NCBI RefSeq assembly: GCF_009905375.1
Contig: NC_133652.1
Location: 23,117,339-23,181,338 of the forward strand
Source of the DNA: Apium graveolens
Lineage: Eukaryota; Streptophyta; Magnoliopsida; Apiales; Apiaceae
Reading direction: 5' to 3'
DNA: 64,000 nt
Numbering within the stretch: the first letter of the stretch is position 1; every line of letters starts with the position of its first letter. This document shows, piece by piece, positions 12,594 to 24,700 of the stretch. Position numbers and translations under genes: made by a program. Under the pieces are notes generated by a model, which was given only the letters and a program-made list of their open reading frames with translations, was not told where the DNA came from and ran no database searches.

Positions 12594-13738
12594 CTAGTTT
12601 AAAACCCGTGCGATACACGGACTGTACAGATTTTTTTAATATTACATAATTTTTTAAAAAAATACTTGAATTCAATTCTTGATTTTGTTCATTTTAAATT
12701 TTAAATGATATGACTTCATGATAATTATACAAGTAAACATATATGTTCATAACTTTTTAGAACATTGATGACATTGGTAAGGGAGGAAATATTATTATAA
12801 TAAAATTATTATTTCATTGAGGGTAGAAATATAATATCTTTATTATGTTGGGACCTTTAAAAAAATTATTTTATCATGGTAATTATTTAATCGATTAACT
12901 ATAACCCTATAAATGATTTTTGAAAAAGACAATATTACTGATTGAACGATATAGTTTTATTTATAATTCTAAGTGTATTTAAAAAAATATTTATGTTTAA
13001 AATAAAATTTAATTTTTTATTTCACATGAATAGGATACAAATTATATTTAGTCTAATATTAATTTGATTTATCTCGGACAATGATTTACATTATTTTATT
13101 TTAGCCCGATGCCCAATACACCGACCAAATCAAACGAATTATTTTTATTTTTATTTTTGTAAAGTCCGGATCAATAAGATAATTTTGTTTTAGACTGAAT
13201 AATTAGTATATATATTTTTTTGTCAGTCAAATTGTATTTTTATTTAAGTTTTGTGTCAGTCTGAATCAATTGTATTATGTATTTTTTTTATCCAAGATAA
13301 ATAAAATATATTATTTTGTTTATCAAAATTCATTAGTATAAGTCTTTTAGGAGAATTGATAGTAATATTATTTTATCTTAACCCGTGTCACATTATATAT
13401 CAACTAAATTTTAAGAATTATATTTAGTTTGTTTAAATTTAATTTTAGCCCGAAATAACAAATTAGAATGATATAGGACTTGATATGAATTAAAATTTAA
13501 ATTGTTAGATTAAGTTGAATTTAATATAAATTATAGTGATATAGAATTTGATATGAAATAGAATTGAAATTGGTAAAGTAATAAAGGAAGTTGACTTCAA
13601 TATCAATTAGATATATAATTGATCGAACCAATAATTTAAATTAGAATAATTAAGTAAGGGTAATTAAGTAATTTCAGCAAATGCTGACCGACCGACTACC
13701 AAACTTTTAATATTTCGTATATTATAATATAGTATAGA
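12594..13738 (-). mobile_element. Non-autonomous Helitron, 1,145 bp
   Basis: Read on the minus strand, the element starts with TC (TCTATACTATATTATAATA, from 13738) and ends with CTAG (12597-12594). A short hairpin (CCGTG, five-base loop, CACGG) lies 12 nt before the end. The base before the start is A (13739) and the base after the end is T (12593), the A/T target expected for Helitrons, with no target duplication. There is no ORF of note and no Rep/helicase motif inside, so it depends on an autonomous partner. Element boundaries follow from known Helitron rules; the call would be confirmed by finding other copies. Confidence 0.75.
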
Positions 13739-14252
13739 TAAGTTATATTTTTTTCAAAATAAAATTAAAATGTAAATTAAATTACATGGATTAAAAATTT
13801 TGATATATGAATATAAAATAAATAGAGAAAAATTAAAAATACGGATAATTTACTTTGAGAGAAAATTAGGTATAGAAATTTTATTAAAAAGAGATTTCGG
13901 TTACTGATAAAGATTATTTTTATTATTTTTTATCGTAAGGAACCCGCAGTCGCTAACGTTCGTGTGTACACCGGAAACCCTACGAGCTCAGGTAATAGTC
14001 TCCAAATCAAGTGAAACAAGATAAACCGGATTTAAGCGACAATCTTTGACTCAGGAGGCATAATATATTCTCCTGATTCGAATATGTGACAAAAAGAATA
14101 TTTATCCCCTCTTTAACTAACAGATTATTTAATTTGTACTACTAAAATTAGTTTCGTCTATTAATACATTACATAGATAATTAAAATATTAAAAAAATAA
14201 ATTTAAAAATGACAAATTTCAATAAACGATAAATAGTAAAATATATTTTTAA
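13739..14252. other. Short intergenic piece between the Helitron and the LINE
   Basis: AT-rich, then a less AT-rich patch at about 13940-14080 ('cccgcagtcgctaacgttcg', 'gagctcaggtaatagtc') that looks like repeated DNA of unknown type. No gene was found. Confidence 0.4.
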
Positions 14253-14267
14253 CAAGGTGCCACTGTT
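14253..14267. repeat. LINE target-site duplication, 3' side
   Basis: caaggtgccactgtt, identical to 24701-24715. It overlaps the start of the T-run by two bases. Confidence 0.9.
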
Positions 14268-14293
14268 TTTTTTTTGAAGAAAAGTGGAAATTC

Positions 14294-17200
14294 TCATTCA
14301 TCAATACTAGCATCATACACCACCGAATCCAACACTTTCCGTGGAGGAATCATAACATTCACACAAGCATTTAGCTCGCAAGGGATACGCGCCATACAAT
14401 GGGCTGCCCTATTAGCTAATCTTCTAACATGGCGGACACAAATGTCCTTTCTAACTGCTAAAATAGACTTACAGGAATCTATGTTATGGCCAACCTCGAG
14501 TTGGAACGACGCATTGCCATTGATGGCCTGGACTGCCAACTGAGAATCAGATTCAACAAGCACCTCTGTAACTCCTTTTGACACAATCCATTCCAGTGCT
14601 TCCTCAATAGCACTTGCTTCTGCTTCCATGACTGTAGCCATTCGACTGAACTTCATTGTCTTACCCTCCAGAAAACCTCCCGTGTGGTCTCCGAGAATCA
14701 TGCCTATCGAGTAGCATGAAGAGCCTTGTTCAATACTAGCATCCACATTCACTTTCAGCTTTCCTTGTTCTGGACGAGTCCATTTCGTACCCTCCCTTCT
14801 AATAACTGTTGTTGGACGTTTAGAAGAGTCAATTACTTTGGATACTGCAATCTTCCATTCTTGTAGTTGCTTCAGACTCCAATTCACTGCAAAATCAGGA
14901 GTAACTATTTTATTATCCCAGACTTTCTTATTCCGAAAGAACCATATAGCCCATAGAGTCATGGCAACTTTTACAAGCTTGTCATTGTTCTCAGTCGCCA
15001 GCTACTCCAAAAGCCAGATTGTAGCATCTTCAACCTCCCCCATGTCAAACTGCAAATCAGGATATTGCCAGCACTGGGAAGCAAAATTACACTCAAAAAA
15101 GACATGACGAAGATGCTCAATGTCTGTATTACACATAAGACATATTAAAGGAACCATTCTGCATTTCCTTTTCAGCACTAATCGAACTGGGATATTATTC
15201 CTGCAAAAATGCCATAAAAAGAACTTCACCTTCGAAGGGACCTGCAACTTCCAGATTCTTTTCCAACCATTAGAACTCCCAGTAGCCACTTGATTATCAT
15301 AGCTCTCCTGCCACATTTTATATCCCGTCTTGGCAGTATACTTACCATCAGTGTTATGAACCCAGGCTATCTTATCCGCAGTGTTGTGTTGCGGAATTCT
15401 CATGTTCAAAATAGCTGCTGCATCTTCTTCATTAAATAAAGCATTTATTCTGTCTCTATCCCATTCTAGAGAGTTCTGTTTGAATAGATAAGCCACCTTC
15501 ATAGAGTTGTTAATGTCATATCCAGGATCAAGCAGAAAACCCTCCTTACCTCTAATCCAAGGATCAGTGTTAACACAGATGTCCGTATCATTCCCCAGAG
15601 TCCACTTAAACCCACTTTTTAAACTCTCTTTGGCTGCAAAAATTCCCGACCAAATAAAACTAGCTCCTCCATTTCTACTTGCATTCAGGATATGAGTTCT
15701 AGGATAATACCTTGCCTTGAAAACTCGAGCAACTAACGATTGTGGTCTATACATAAAATTCCAAACGTGTTTCCCCAGCATTGCTATATTATAATCATGT
15801 AGATTTCTAAAACCCAAACCCCCCCTCGACTTAGCATCACTTAGTCTATCCCTAGACATCCAACGAATGCCCCCATTGCTCGAAGAGGAAGAACTCCACC
15901 AGAAACCATTTAAAATTCTTTCAATCTCTTGACACATTTTCTTCGGGATCAAGAAACATGACATAGCATACGCTGGGATCGCAGTTGCTACATTCTTCAG
16001 CAGAACAGCCTTACCAGCCTTCGACAACAGCTTGACCTTCCAACCATGGATCCTCTTCCAAATTTTATCCTTCAAAAAACTAAACACTACACCTTTTGAT
16101 CTGCCAACCAGAGAGGGAAGACCCAGATAGTTTCCGTTGGAAAGATCATTTTTCACTCCTAATATATTCATGATCTCCGTCTGCTTGTCTGTTCTAACAT
16201 TGGAGCTAAAGAAAATCCCCGACTTTAGAAAATTCACAGCTTGTCCCGACAACAACTCATACTTGTCAAGGATATCTTTTATCTTACTCGCTTCATTACA
16301 ATCAGCTCTAAAGAAAAGAAAACTATCATCTGCAAACAAGAGATGAGTGATAGAAGGAGCCGATCGACTTACCTTGCAACCATGAATCTCTTTCTTATCT
16401 TCAGCTTCATTTATAGCTCGAGACAAGCCCTCCACACAGAGTAAAAACAAATACGGAGATAGGGGATCTCCCTGTCTTAGTCTCCGTTTTGGAATTATTT
16501 GTCCTAAAATAGAGCCATTAAAGCAAAATGAGTACTTCACCGTCTTGATACACAGCATTATCCATTGAATCCACCTCGTACAGAAACCCATTTGGCTCAT
16601 TCTTGTGCCCAAAAAATCCCAATCAACTCGATCGTAGGCTTTACTGATGTCCAGTTTCAAGGCTACCTCACCAACATTACCAGAATGCTTCCTCTTCATA
16701 TGGTGAATAATTTCAAAAGCCACGAGAACATTGTCCGTAATATTTCTTCCAGGCACAAATGTCGACTGGTTTTCAGAGATGATTTCAGGTAGAATAATTT
16801 TAAGTCTGTTCGCCAACACCTTTGCAAAAATTTTGTAGAGAACATTACATAGGGCAATGGGACGAAGATCTGACATTTTATCCGCATTTTCCTTTTTGGG
16901 GATAAGAACTACGTTCGTATCATTCAGCTCAGTTGGGAATCTACAAGTTTCAAGCCATTCTTTACAGCCCTCAAACACATCTCTCCCCAGTCTCGGCCAA
17001 AACTGCTGAAAGAAAGCAGGATTCAGCCCATCTGGTCCCGACGCCTTGTCGGGATGCATTTGTTTTACTGTCTTCGAAAATTCCTCAAGAGAAAGATCTG
17101 CCACCAGCTTGTTGTTCTGATCATCTGTCACTACTTTTACCACATTTTTCTCAATCAAACTAGTATCAGTTTTTCGTTCCCCAAACACAGTTTGAAAATA

Positions 17201-18375
17201 ATCAAGAACCACTCGATGCATATCTTCTTCCTTGGTTACAAAATCTCCACCATCCACCCGTAATTTCGAAATAAAATTCATTTTTCTCCTAGCCGAAGCA
17301 TAACCACGGAAAACTTGGAGTTAACATCTCCTTCGGCCAACCAGAATGTTTTAGCACGCTGCTTCCAATAACTCTCCTCATGAAGAAGAAGTTCGTGGAG
17401 TTTGTCCTTCTCTAAAAAATAATTCTTGATGCTTTCTTCATCTGTCTTCTGAGCTAGAGCATTAACAATCTCTCTCTGCTTACATAATTTATCTCGAAAC
17501 TTATGAAAGAAGTTACGACCCCATTTGGCCATATAAGACGACATTGATATCAGTTTTGGCATCAGTTGAAGAAGAGGTAAGCTATCCCAGTACTGGTTAA
17601 CCTCATCACGAAAAGAAGATTTACGAAGCCAAGTATTTTCGAATTTAAAACGAAACTCCTTCTTTGACAGATTGCTATTACACAATTCCAATTGTATGGG
17701 GTCGTGATCTGAGTACACTATGTGATGGACTGACAACTTACAGAGAGGATGCAGCTGCCACCATGTGTCAGAAGCAAAGGCTCTATCTAGCCGCTCCCGA
17801 ACCCAGTTAGTTGTACCCTTTCCTTTTTCCCAAGTAAAACGACCACCACTGAGATCAATCTCCACGAGTTCACTATCAACAATTGCTTCCCTGAAACCAT
17901 GCATAAGAAACTGAGGATGATCATGTTTACCTTCTTTATCACTCGGAAAAAGCATGTCATTGAAGTCTCCAGCAATGCACCATGGAAGAGATGAGATAGA
18001 AGAAAGATGTATGATTAAGTCCCATGATTCTCGTCTGCGATCTCTTTCTGGCATACCATAAAAACACGTCAGGCGCCAGTGAGGAACTGTATCACGAAGG
18101 ATTTCCACGTCAATGTGGTTAAGAGAAGAACTACCAATGTTACAGACCACTGTATTTTTCCACATCACTGCAAGACCACCTCCTCTACCTACACAATCAA
18201 CAACAAAATTATGTACAAAACCAAGACTCAAACAAAGTTCAGAGATTTTTACACTACTAACGAGAGTTTCTGAGAGAAAGATAAAATCAGGCTTTCGGGT
18301 TTTAACAAGGTCCCTTAGGACACGAACTGCCCGAGAATTCCCCAATCCTCGGCAGTTCCAGCTTAAGAAATTCAT
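14294..18375 (-). pseudogene. LINE ORF2: endonuclease, reverse transcriptase and RNase H, two lesions
   Basis: Domain order: APE-type endonuclease at 18375-17300 (MNFLSWNCRGLGN, GDFNDM, YSDHDPI); reverse transcriptase across 17281-15600 (LRPIALCNVLYKI, ENQSTFVPGRNITDN, LRQGDPLSPYLF, catalytic FADD near 16330); zf-RVT-like segment at about 15340-15080 (WRIW..PSKVKFFLWH type); plant RNase H-like domain at 14800-14320 (VDAS, EAEASAIEEAL, ESDSQL, ANRAAH). Lesion 1: the frame changes between 17320 and 17281, explained by loss of one T in a T-run near 17310 after SKF. Lesion 2: an in-frame TAG at 15004-15002, after which the same frame stays open to 14294. No other breaks were seen, so the copy is nearly intact but cannot encode a full ORF2 protein. 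Confidence 0.92.
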
Positions 18376-18717
18376 TGCGGATGGCTAGCTTGCTTAGCAA
18401 GCGTAGACAAAACAGTTTTTGAAGAAGCAACGCAATCCATTTCAGAAAGGTTTGTCTCAGAATTGTATAACTCCATGTTGTCATATATTTTAACTTGTGA
18501 ATTATTTCCTACCTGACTTACTTCATGGGCTGAAATATTCTCCCTACGTCTCTTCCTCTCCACAATAGCCAGTCCATTTAATTCCTCCTCACCCGACCCA
18601 TTATTTTTTAATTCTTTCGCGCCACACCCCATACTATTTAAATTTTGAAAAATAGCAGCTGTTACAATTGTCTTATCTTTTCCCCTAAAATCTCTCCCCT
18701 GATTATCCTTCTCACCC
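18372..18717 (-). pseudogene. LINE ORF1, 3' part
   Basis: This continues the ORF1 frame without stops from the CACTA junction at 18717 to TGA at 18374-18372. It is polar and basic, with no named domain, as is usual for the C-terminus of plant LINE ORF1. The TGA overlaps the ORF2 start codon in the four bases ATGA (18375-18372), an arrangement that would suit termination-reinitiation for ORF2 translation. That mechanism is inference. Confidence 0.85.
18715..18717. repeat. CACTA target-site duplication, left
   Basis: CCC, matching 23708-23710. Three-base duplications are the rule for CACTA elements. Discounting one copy restores the LINE ORF1 frame. Confidence 0.85.
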
Positions 18718-21700
18718 CACTACTAGAAAAAGTAGAATAGACATCGGCTAAAAACCGATGTCTATGAACAAAAAAATCCGATGTCTTCGTGGGTGATGTT
18801 AAAAACCCCCCATTTAACATCAGTTTTAAACTGATGTTAAAGAACACATATAACATCAGTTTTTAAATATGTTAAATTTCTAATGCATATCTAATTTGGG
18901 TTATATTATCATGATATGATATTTTTATCAATTTAAACATATGTGAGATAAGCAAAATATTTCCATTTAGCTATTAAACTGATGTTACTAATACCAGTAA
19001 CAACAGTTTTCAAGATAAACCGATATAAAAATAACTTTTAACATCAGTTCTTTATTTCAAACCGATATCTATTGGTAACAAACCGCTGTCTATAAAGCTC
19101 AATAACATCGGTTTTCTGTTTTAAGATTTTTTTTGTTGTAGTATTTAATATCGATTTTATTCGATATTACTGATGTCAATGTTCCACTAAAACTGATGTA
19201 TTAAGTTTTGATAGACATCAGTTTTTTATTTTATAACAGTTGTTAAAGTGTTAAATTAACATCATTTTCCATTGTAATGATGTCTGATTACCTGTTTCAT
19301 TAATGTACATTTTATAAATATAGATGCCAAAAATTTGCCAAACCAATAAACTATCAAAATCAACAACTGCTTTACATCAGTTGTCTATATATCTAAAAAC
19401 CACTATCCAAACATCAAGTACAATATTTTCATCTAATCCTAACATCAAATACTACACATATTCATCCATTTATTCTAATTATGCACTAGCTACAACATCC
19501 AACACATGCAAACCTTCCGGTTCCAAGCCTCAAAACTGTTTCAACGAGTGTTTTTACTTCTGAACCTGAAAAATTAAGGTCCCCTAATTCTGCACATGCA
19601 TGCCCTTCACTGGACCAACCTGCAAGTTATAACTGCAACTAATAAAATGAGTCCAATAGAAAGAGATCAGAGCAAGTATGCAGGTAAAATTTGATTTATT
19701 TATATTATCACAAAAACCCAACTACAACTTGGTATCAGTATCATAGACAAGTCTTAATATTTTCCTTAATTTGCAACTTGACTGCAAAATTTGGTTCTTA
19801 GCCCTAGTATCATTAGAATATCATTATAAGCACCAAGTCTAAAAAGACTGCAGATGTGTGTGTATCCAAATTTTAATGAAGAAAGCTTATCGAAAAGATT
19901 TGTAACTTCAATGTATTGTTCCATTGTTACACTAACTACAACTCGATAAGACTTGCATGCCAAAAACACAGGGGAGATGCTCTTTGATATCGTCTACATG
20001 TTATTTAACTTGGCAGTGACAACATACCTCATAGGAAACATGACAAACCTTGTCGTCGACTGGACCAGCCGCACCAGAGACTTTGTATGTCCTCCTTCCA
20101 CATTCTTTTACTGGTTTTTAGCAGTCTCCTGATCTGTCCAAGTAAAACAAATGAGATTATTCATTTCAATCAATGAATTTGAGATGGATTAGGAAAAAAT
20201 AGTTAAAAAAACAGAATAGGTATTGGTAAAGTTCTGAAAAAAATAATATTATATGTAAACATACATTTACACACTTATAAAGAGATTTCTCTGCATGTAT
20301 TTCTCTAACTATAAATTTCAGGTATACACTTGTCATCAGAATTACTTGATCGACTATAGAAATCATATCAGAAGTGATTACAACACCTGAACACATGGGA
20401 GAAAACATAAAGATGGCAGCCATTTGACATTTTTCCCTCGGTGTCTGCTGGATAGTTACAGGTCATGGATAGATCATGTATTTCTTTTCGAAGGGCTGCA
20501 ATGCTGTGTATCAATAGCATTTCGAAGGGCTGCAATGCTGCAATGCTGTGTATCAATGCCGTATATTCTAAGAATAACAGATAAAAAAACATGCATATAG
20601 TCAATAACATTTGGATCAGAAATATATATAGCATTTGGATCAGAAATATACTGGCATTTATAGCCCAAAGACAATAGAGAAGCATCTAAGAAATATCCAT
20701 AGCACATAACAAATTGACCAACCTCCAGGAAGTTGTTTACTTTTACATGTTGCACTTTTTTGAGCATTCAGATTTCAGACACATTATAAAGATTTTGTAA
20801 TGAAGTGGAGGAGGAGGGCAAAGAAGTGAGCTGAACATACAAGATCAATGAGTGCAGCAGCTTTCTTATAAGGAGAACCATATGCAATGGCATCGGACCT
20901 CCGATTAAATGCATGGGGTACATAATACTTAATATATTGTTTGGAAACCTAAATTTCGCGCAGAAGTAAACTCCAAGATCTGCAACACTTTGCTTCCCTC
21001 AATATAATTGCTTTAATAAAGGTATTACTGTATATATAGACAAAAGTTTGTCCTAGGACAAACTACTCACTGTTTGACCTGAACTGATCTTTTTTCTTCA
21101 GGATGTATTACTCTTGTCTTTTAAAACTTATTCTAAAGATATCAACTTAAAATCTCACATAAAAAAAATGTACCACATGGAGCATTGTAAGTTTAGAGTT
21201 TAACAGTATCTTTATTCAGCAGTTTTAATGTTTCTAGATTGAATAAATTCGAGGTTCATCTAAAGTTTAGAACTGTGAGTTAAGAAATTGATCAGAAGCA
21301 ACAGCTAGTTTCATAACTTGCAATGTTAGTGAAGTAGTTAAAACATACATCCACATTGCATTAGGGTTATATAGTTGATACAATCCTGTTTTTTAAATGA
21401 AATACAGAATAAATCACTTGAAGAGATGATAAATTTCCTACCTGAGTACTTCACATCACAATGCAAATATTTTTTCTATACCTTGACTGATAAATTTAGT
21501 TAAATACCTCACATAGTTGCTATCAAATTCACACAGCTTAGGCTTAGCACACAACTAAAGTCCAGATCAAAGCCTACAAAAAACTTAGTAAAGCATCGAC
21601 TTCCGTGTCTAAATTTAAAGAATTTAAAGCTATTCTCGTAAATAAACCACCTTCCTATTCACAGAACAGCTACATTGGTTGCCTGGTGCGGGGATCAACA

Positions 21701-23707
21701 GTAAAACCACCAAAAACACCATCTCATCTCATCGTGATTACAACAACTAATAACCCGTAAAATAATCTAGCAAAACCAAAGTCCGGCATAACGCAAATAT
21801 CACAAGCACATAAAATACACATATAAGAATTGTTAAATTAAAAAGGAAAAAAAGAAAGAAAGAAACCTTTAGAATTGTAGTATTGATTCTCAATGTCAAC
21901 ATCTTGCTCTTCTTGTTCTTCGTCAGAGTACTCAAACCCATAATCCTCCATATCAGCATCTACAAAACAACACAATAATATAGCTTTCTAACAAGGAGAA
22001 CCATATGCAATGGTAGATAATATATGTATGAATGACGTAGTGAAGAAGACGTCATTCAGTAGGTGTCAAAGGAAGCATAGGGTAAGAACAGGGCTTAACA
22101 TTGAACATGGCTTAACATTCAACTAACTTAAACTACCAACTCTACTACCTTCAGAACTTCTCAGAAATAATATACCTATACAAGATTCAACAGATACAAA
22201 GATCAAATTCAGCATAAAATCTATTTTTTATCCATTCAGAGGATAAACAATGAAAAAAAGAATAAGATTAACTAATAAATGTAGGATTTGGCGGTTTGTA
22301 GTTTATATGCTTCAAATTGTATTTGAACACAAACATAGACATTACGTGCATTGCTATTCTAATTTAGTACATGATATGAAGCATGATTTAAGCATTGGAG
22401 TTGGAGCACTCTGCCTGCTGCTCCAACTCGGAGCTCAACATGCGATGAAGGAGCTCATCAACTCTGTAACTGCGTGTTTTTGTGCCAGCATAACGCCGTC
22501 TTGGCTCCCTTGCTTCACTTTCGAGTTTAAATTAAAATTAAACTCGATGAGTGCACTGTGGATGTATAACTTTGTCTCTTTTTTTCTCCCCCTTGTATCT
22601 AATTTAATTTCTATCACTAAAATGCAAGAAGTAGAAGGCATACTTCTAAATTCTGATATCATTACACGATTCATAGCATCACATCTTTATAGTTGTATAA
22701 ATATTTGATGTATGTCTTTTGAATCACGAGCTATATTTCGACAAACCAGCAATCCGGATAGAAATTTACAAATCTACAATTAAAGAGCGTACAACTTAGC
22801 TTAATTAGAACCAATTAAAAACTAAAAAATTAGGGTTTCAATTTGAAACCCCCAATTCTAAAATTAGGGTTCAAAACTTAGCAAATTCAAGTTTTAACTT
22901 CAACTTAGCTAATATCGAAAACGATACAAGAATCGCCAGCAAATACAGATCTAGAGGCTCTTTTCCTCTATATTACTTTCTTATTCGCCATCAACGTCAC
23001 GAAAACCTTGCAAAATCAACAATATCGAAATCAAATACACGCACGCACAAACATATAAACATAATAATATAACATCAAGGGGGAGACAGAGATTGTAATT
23101 ACAAAAGAGTAGAGATGGACAATATCGTTGCGATGTCTAATTGGGATACGTCGGCAAGAAAATCCAAATGAACATTGTAATGAAATTCCGGTGAGAGAAA
23201 TTACGATGCAGATTAGGGGAGTGAAACTCGGTAAAGATTGACGAAATTATTGTGGGTGTTCTTCAGGGAGAGGAGAGAGTGAAGAGAGAGAGCGTAATCG
23301 AGACTCGAGAGAAAAGAGGTGATGTGGGTGTTCTTCAGAGAGAAGATAGAATGAAGAGAGATGTTTTTGAGTTTTTTGTTTTATGTTTTTAATATTTTTT
23401 GTTTTATTTTTAATTGAAAAGAGGGGGAAATGTGTGTGAAAAAGAGGGGGGAGAATTTGACTAAGGCAAAAAACAGAGGGGGGAAACATGGAGGGAATGA
23501 AATATTTGCTAAGGGGGGGAAATGGGGAAGGCGCGCTGATTAATTTTTTTAAAACAGATATATAACATCAGTTCAGCTAAAACACTGATGTTTATAAAAC
23601 CAAAAGACATCGGTTGCTCAAAACTGATGTCTAAAACACCTTTTACATCGGCGCAAAAAACAACCGATGTCTTTGAGGCGATGTCTATTCTACTTTTTCT
23701 AGTAGTG
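18718..23707. mobile_element. Non-autonomous CACTA (En/Spm) transposon, ~4.99 kb, inserted in the LINE
   Basis: The ends are perfect terminal inverted repeats of 29 nt beginning CACTACTAGAAAAAGTAG, at 18718 and (inverted) at 23707. A 3-bp target duplication CCC flanks it (18715-18717 and 23708-23710). Both ends have many subterminal copies of a short motif, ACATCGGT or ACATCAGT in either orientation, at about 18740-19280 and 23560-23690; CACTA transposases bind such arrays. No transposase-like protein was found in any frame, so it is non-autonomous. The interior includes sequence resembling a gene 5' region on the minus strand, with one recognisable exon (21959-21867). The direct repeat 'aaggagaaccatatgcaatgg' at about 20870 and 21995 is internal. 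Confidence 0.93.
21867..21959 (-). pseudogene. CSN2: Captured exon resembling the N-terminus of COP9 signalosome subunit 2 (CSN2)
   Basis: On the minus strand, an AG acceptor (tttgtag) precedes 21959 and a GT donor follows 21867. The 93-nt exon is open with partial codons at each end (two bases, 30 codons, one base). It encodes ADMEDYGFEYSDEE then QEEQDVDIENQYYNSK, which I recognise as the conserved acidic N-terminal segment of CSN2/FUS12, a PCI-domain scaffold of the signalosome that deneddylates cullins. The following CSN2 exons (PCI region) were not found in the element, and no preceding ATG exon was identified. About 1.1 kb upstream on the same strand (22800-23100) looks like a plant 5' leader/intron, so promoter and first exons may have been captured together. 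Homology is from memory; the split codons match an ordinary internal exon. Confidence 0.72.
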
Positions 23708-23710
23708 CCC
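23708..23710. repeat. CACTA target-site duplication, right
   Basis: CCC, matching 18715-18717. Confidence 0.85.
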
Positions 23711-24564
23711 CTGGAATCTGTACCAAACATCCCTGATTTCACGCTTCTGTTGCTCCTTCCATTTTTGGACTCCCAGTCATCCTCCCTGCCGTCACGCAAC
23801 CACTTACTCTTGACCTGTCCGGTTAGCCTTCTCGGAGGTGCACGTATCCAAGCTCCCCATTCTTTCACTATGTTATCCCCTGGATTTTCTAGAAACTTTC
23901 TGCAGAATCTATCCGTATGAGTCACCATTCCACAAATGAAATAAAACTCTCCCAGCCTTTCATACTTACAATGCACTACAAACTGTTTCCCGTTTCTGTG
24001 TACAATTTTTTTCTTTCTCTTCAGAGGCTTCCTAACATCCATTTTTATTTTTATACGCATACAATCCCTCCACAAGCTACTATCATTTTTATGGTCATAC
24101 ATCAAAAATTCGCCGAAGAAATTACCAAGTAGTTTTCCAACAGTTTCAGTCATGAATCCTGATGGTAAATCATGCACTTGGATCCAAAGATTAATGTAGA
24201 CTAATTCAACCTTGACAGGATTCCCTCCCGGCGGGATAGTTGTCAAAGCAAGCATTATATTATCGAAAAACCACGGGCCTCCGTTCAGAACCCAATTAAG
24301 ATCCTCCACATGATAAAACTGGAATAAAAATATCCCAGGTTCAATCTCCTTGATGGTTACTCCCATGACTGGCTTCCAGATATCCGCTAATTTACTCTTC
24401 ATTGCTCTGACATTGATTGATTTTTCCGAAAGAAAATGTCCCACCAAGCAAAGATCGTATTTGTTGATCTCCTCCACATCAACTCCAAAAACCAATTCTT
24501 CATTCTCCTTATCCTCAATATCCAAATCCGCCATCTGCCTGTTAATCTCATTCGTATCTGCCAT
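23711..24564 (-). pseudogene. LINE ORF1 (gag-like), 5' part, interrupted by the CACTA element
   Basis: The frame begins at ATG 24564 and carries the DUF4283-type domain of plant LINE ORF1 proteins (LVGHFLSEKSINVRAMK, GPWFFDNIMLALTTIPPGG, VYINLWIQVHDLPSGFMT). A zinc-knuckle-like segment follows (FYFICGMVTHTDRFC): its C-x4-H-x4-C remains, but the first cysteine of the usual CX2CX4HX4C is Tyr or Phe here. The LINE frame stops at 23710, where CACTA sequence begins; a fused frame runs on to 23509. The lost 3' part is at 18717-18372, and the two parts are in the same frame once the insert (4,993 bp including one duplication) is discounted. Intact ORF1 would have been 399 residues. Confidence 0.9.
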
Positions 24565-24700
24565 AGCACACTCTTTGAAGAAAACTAAGTATAAAAACTC
24601 TCACAATTTTTGAATCGGAAGATTAAGACGGAGAGAAAAACATAAGACTCTCGGCGGAGAGAAAATTTTATACACCGTGCTTTTTAAAATGTCTCTTTTT

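Noticed and set aside
22250..22708. 152-codon open frame (+) within the CACTA element as a possible transposase
   Set aside because: It has no DDE/transposase-like motif, and CACTA transposases are far larger and multi-exon; judged a chance frame.
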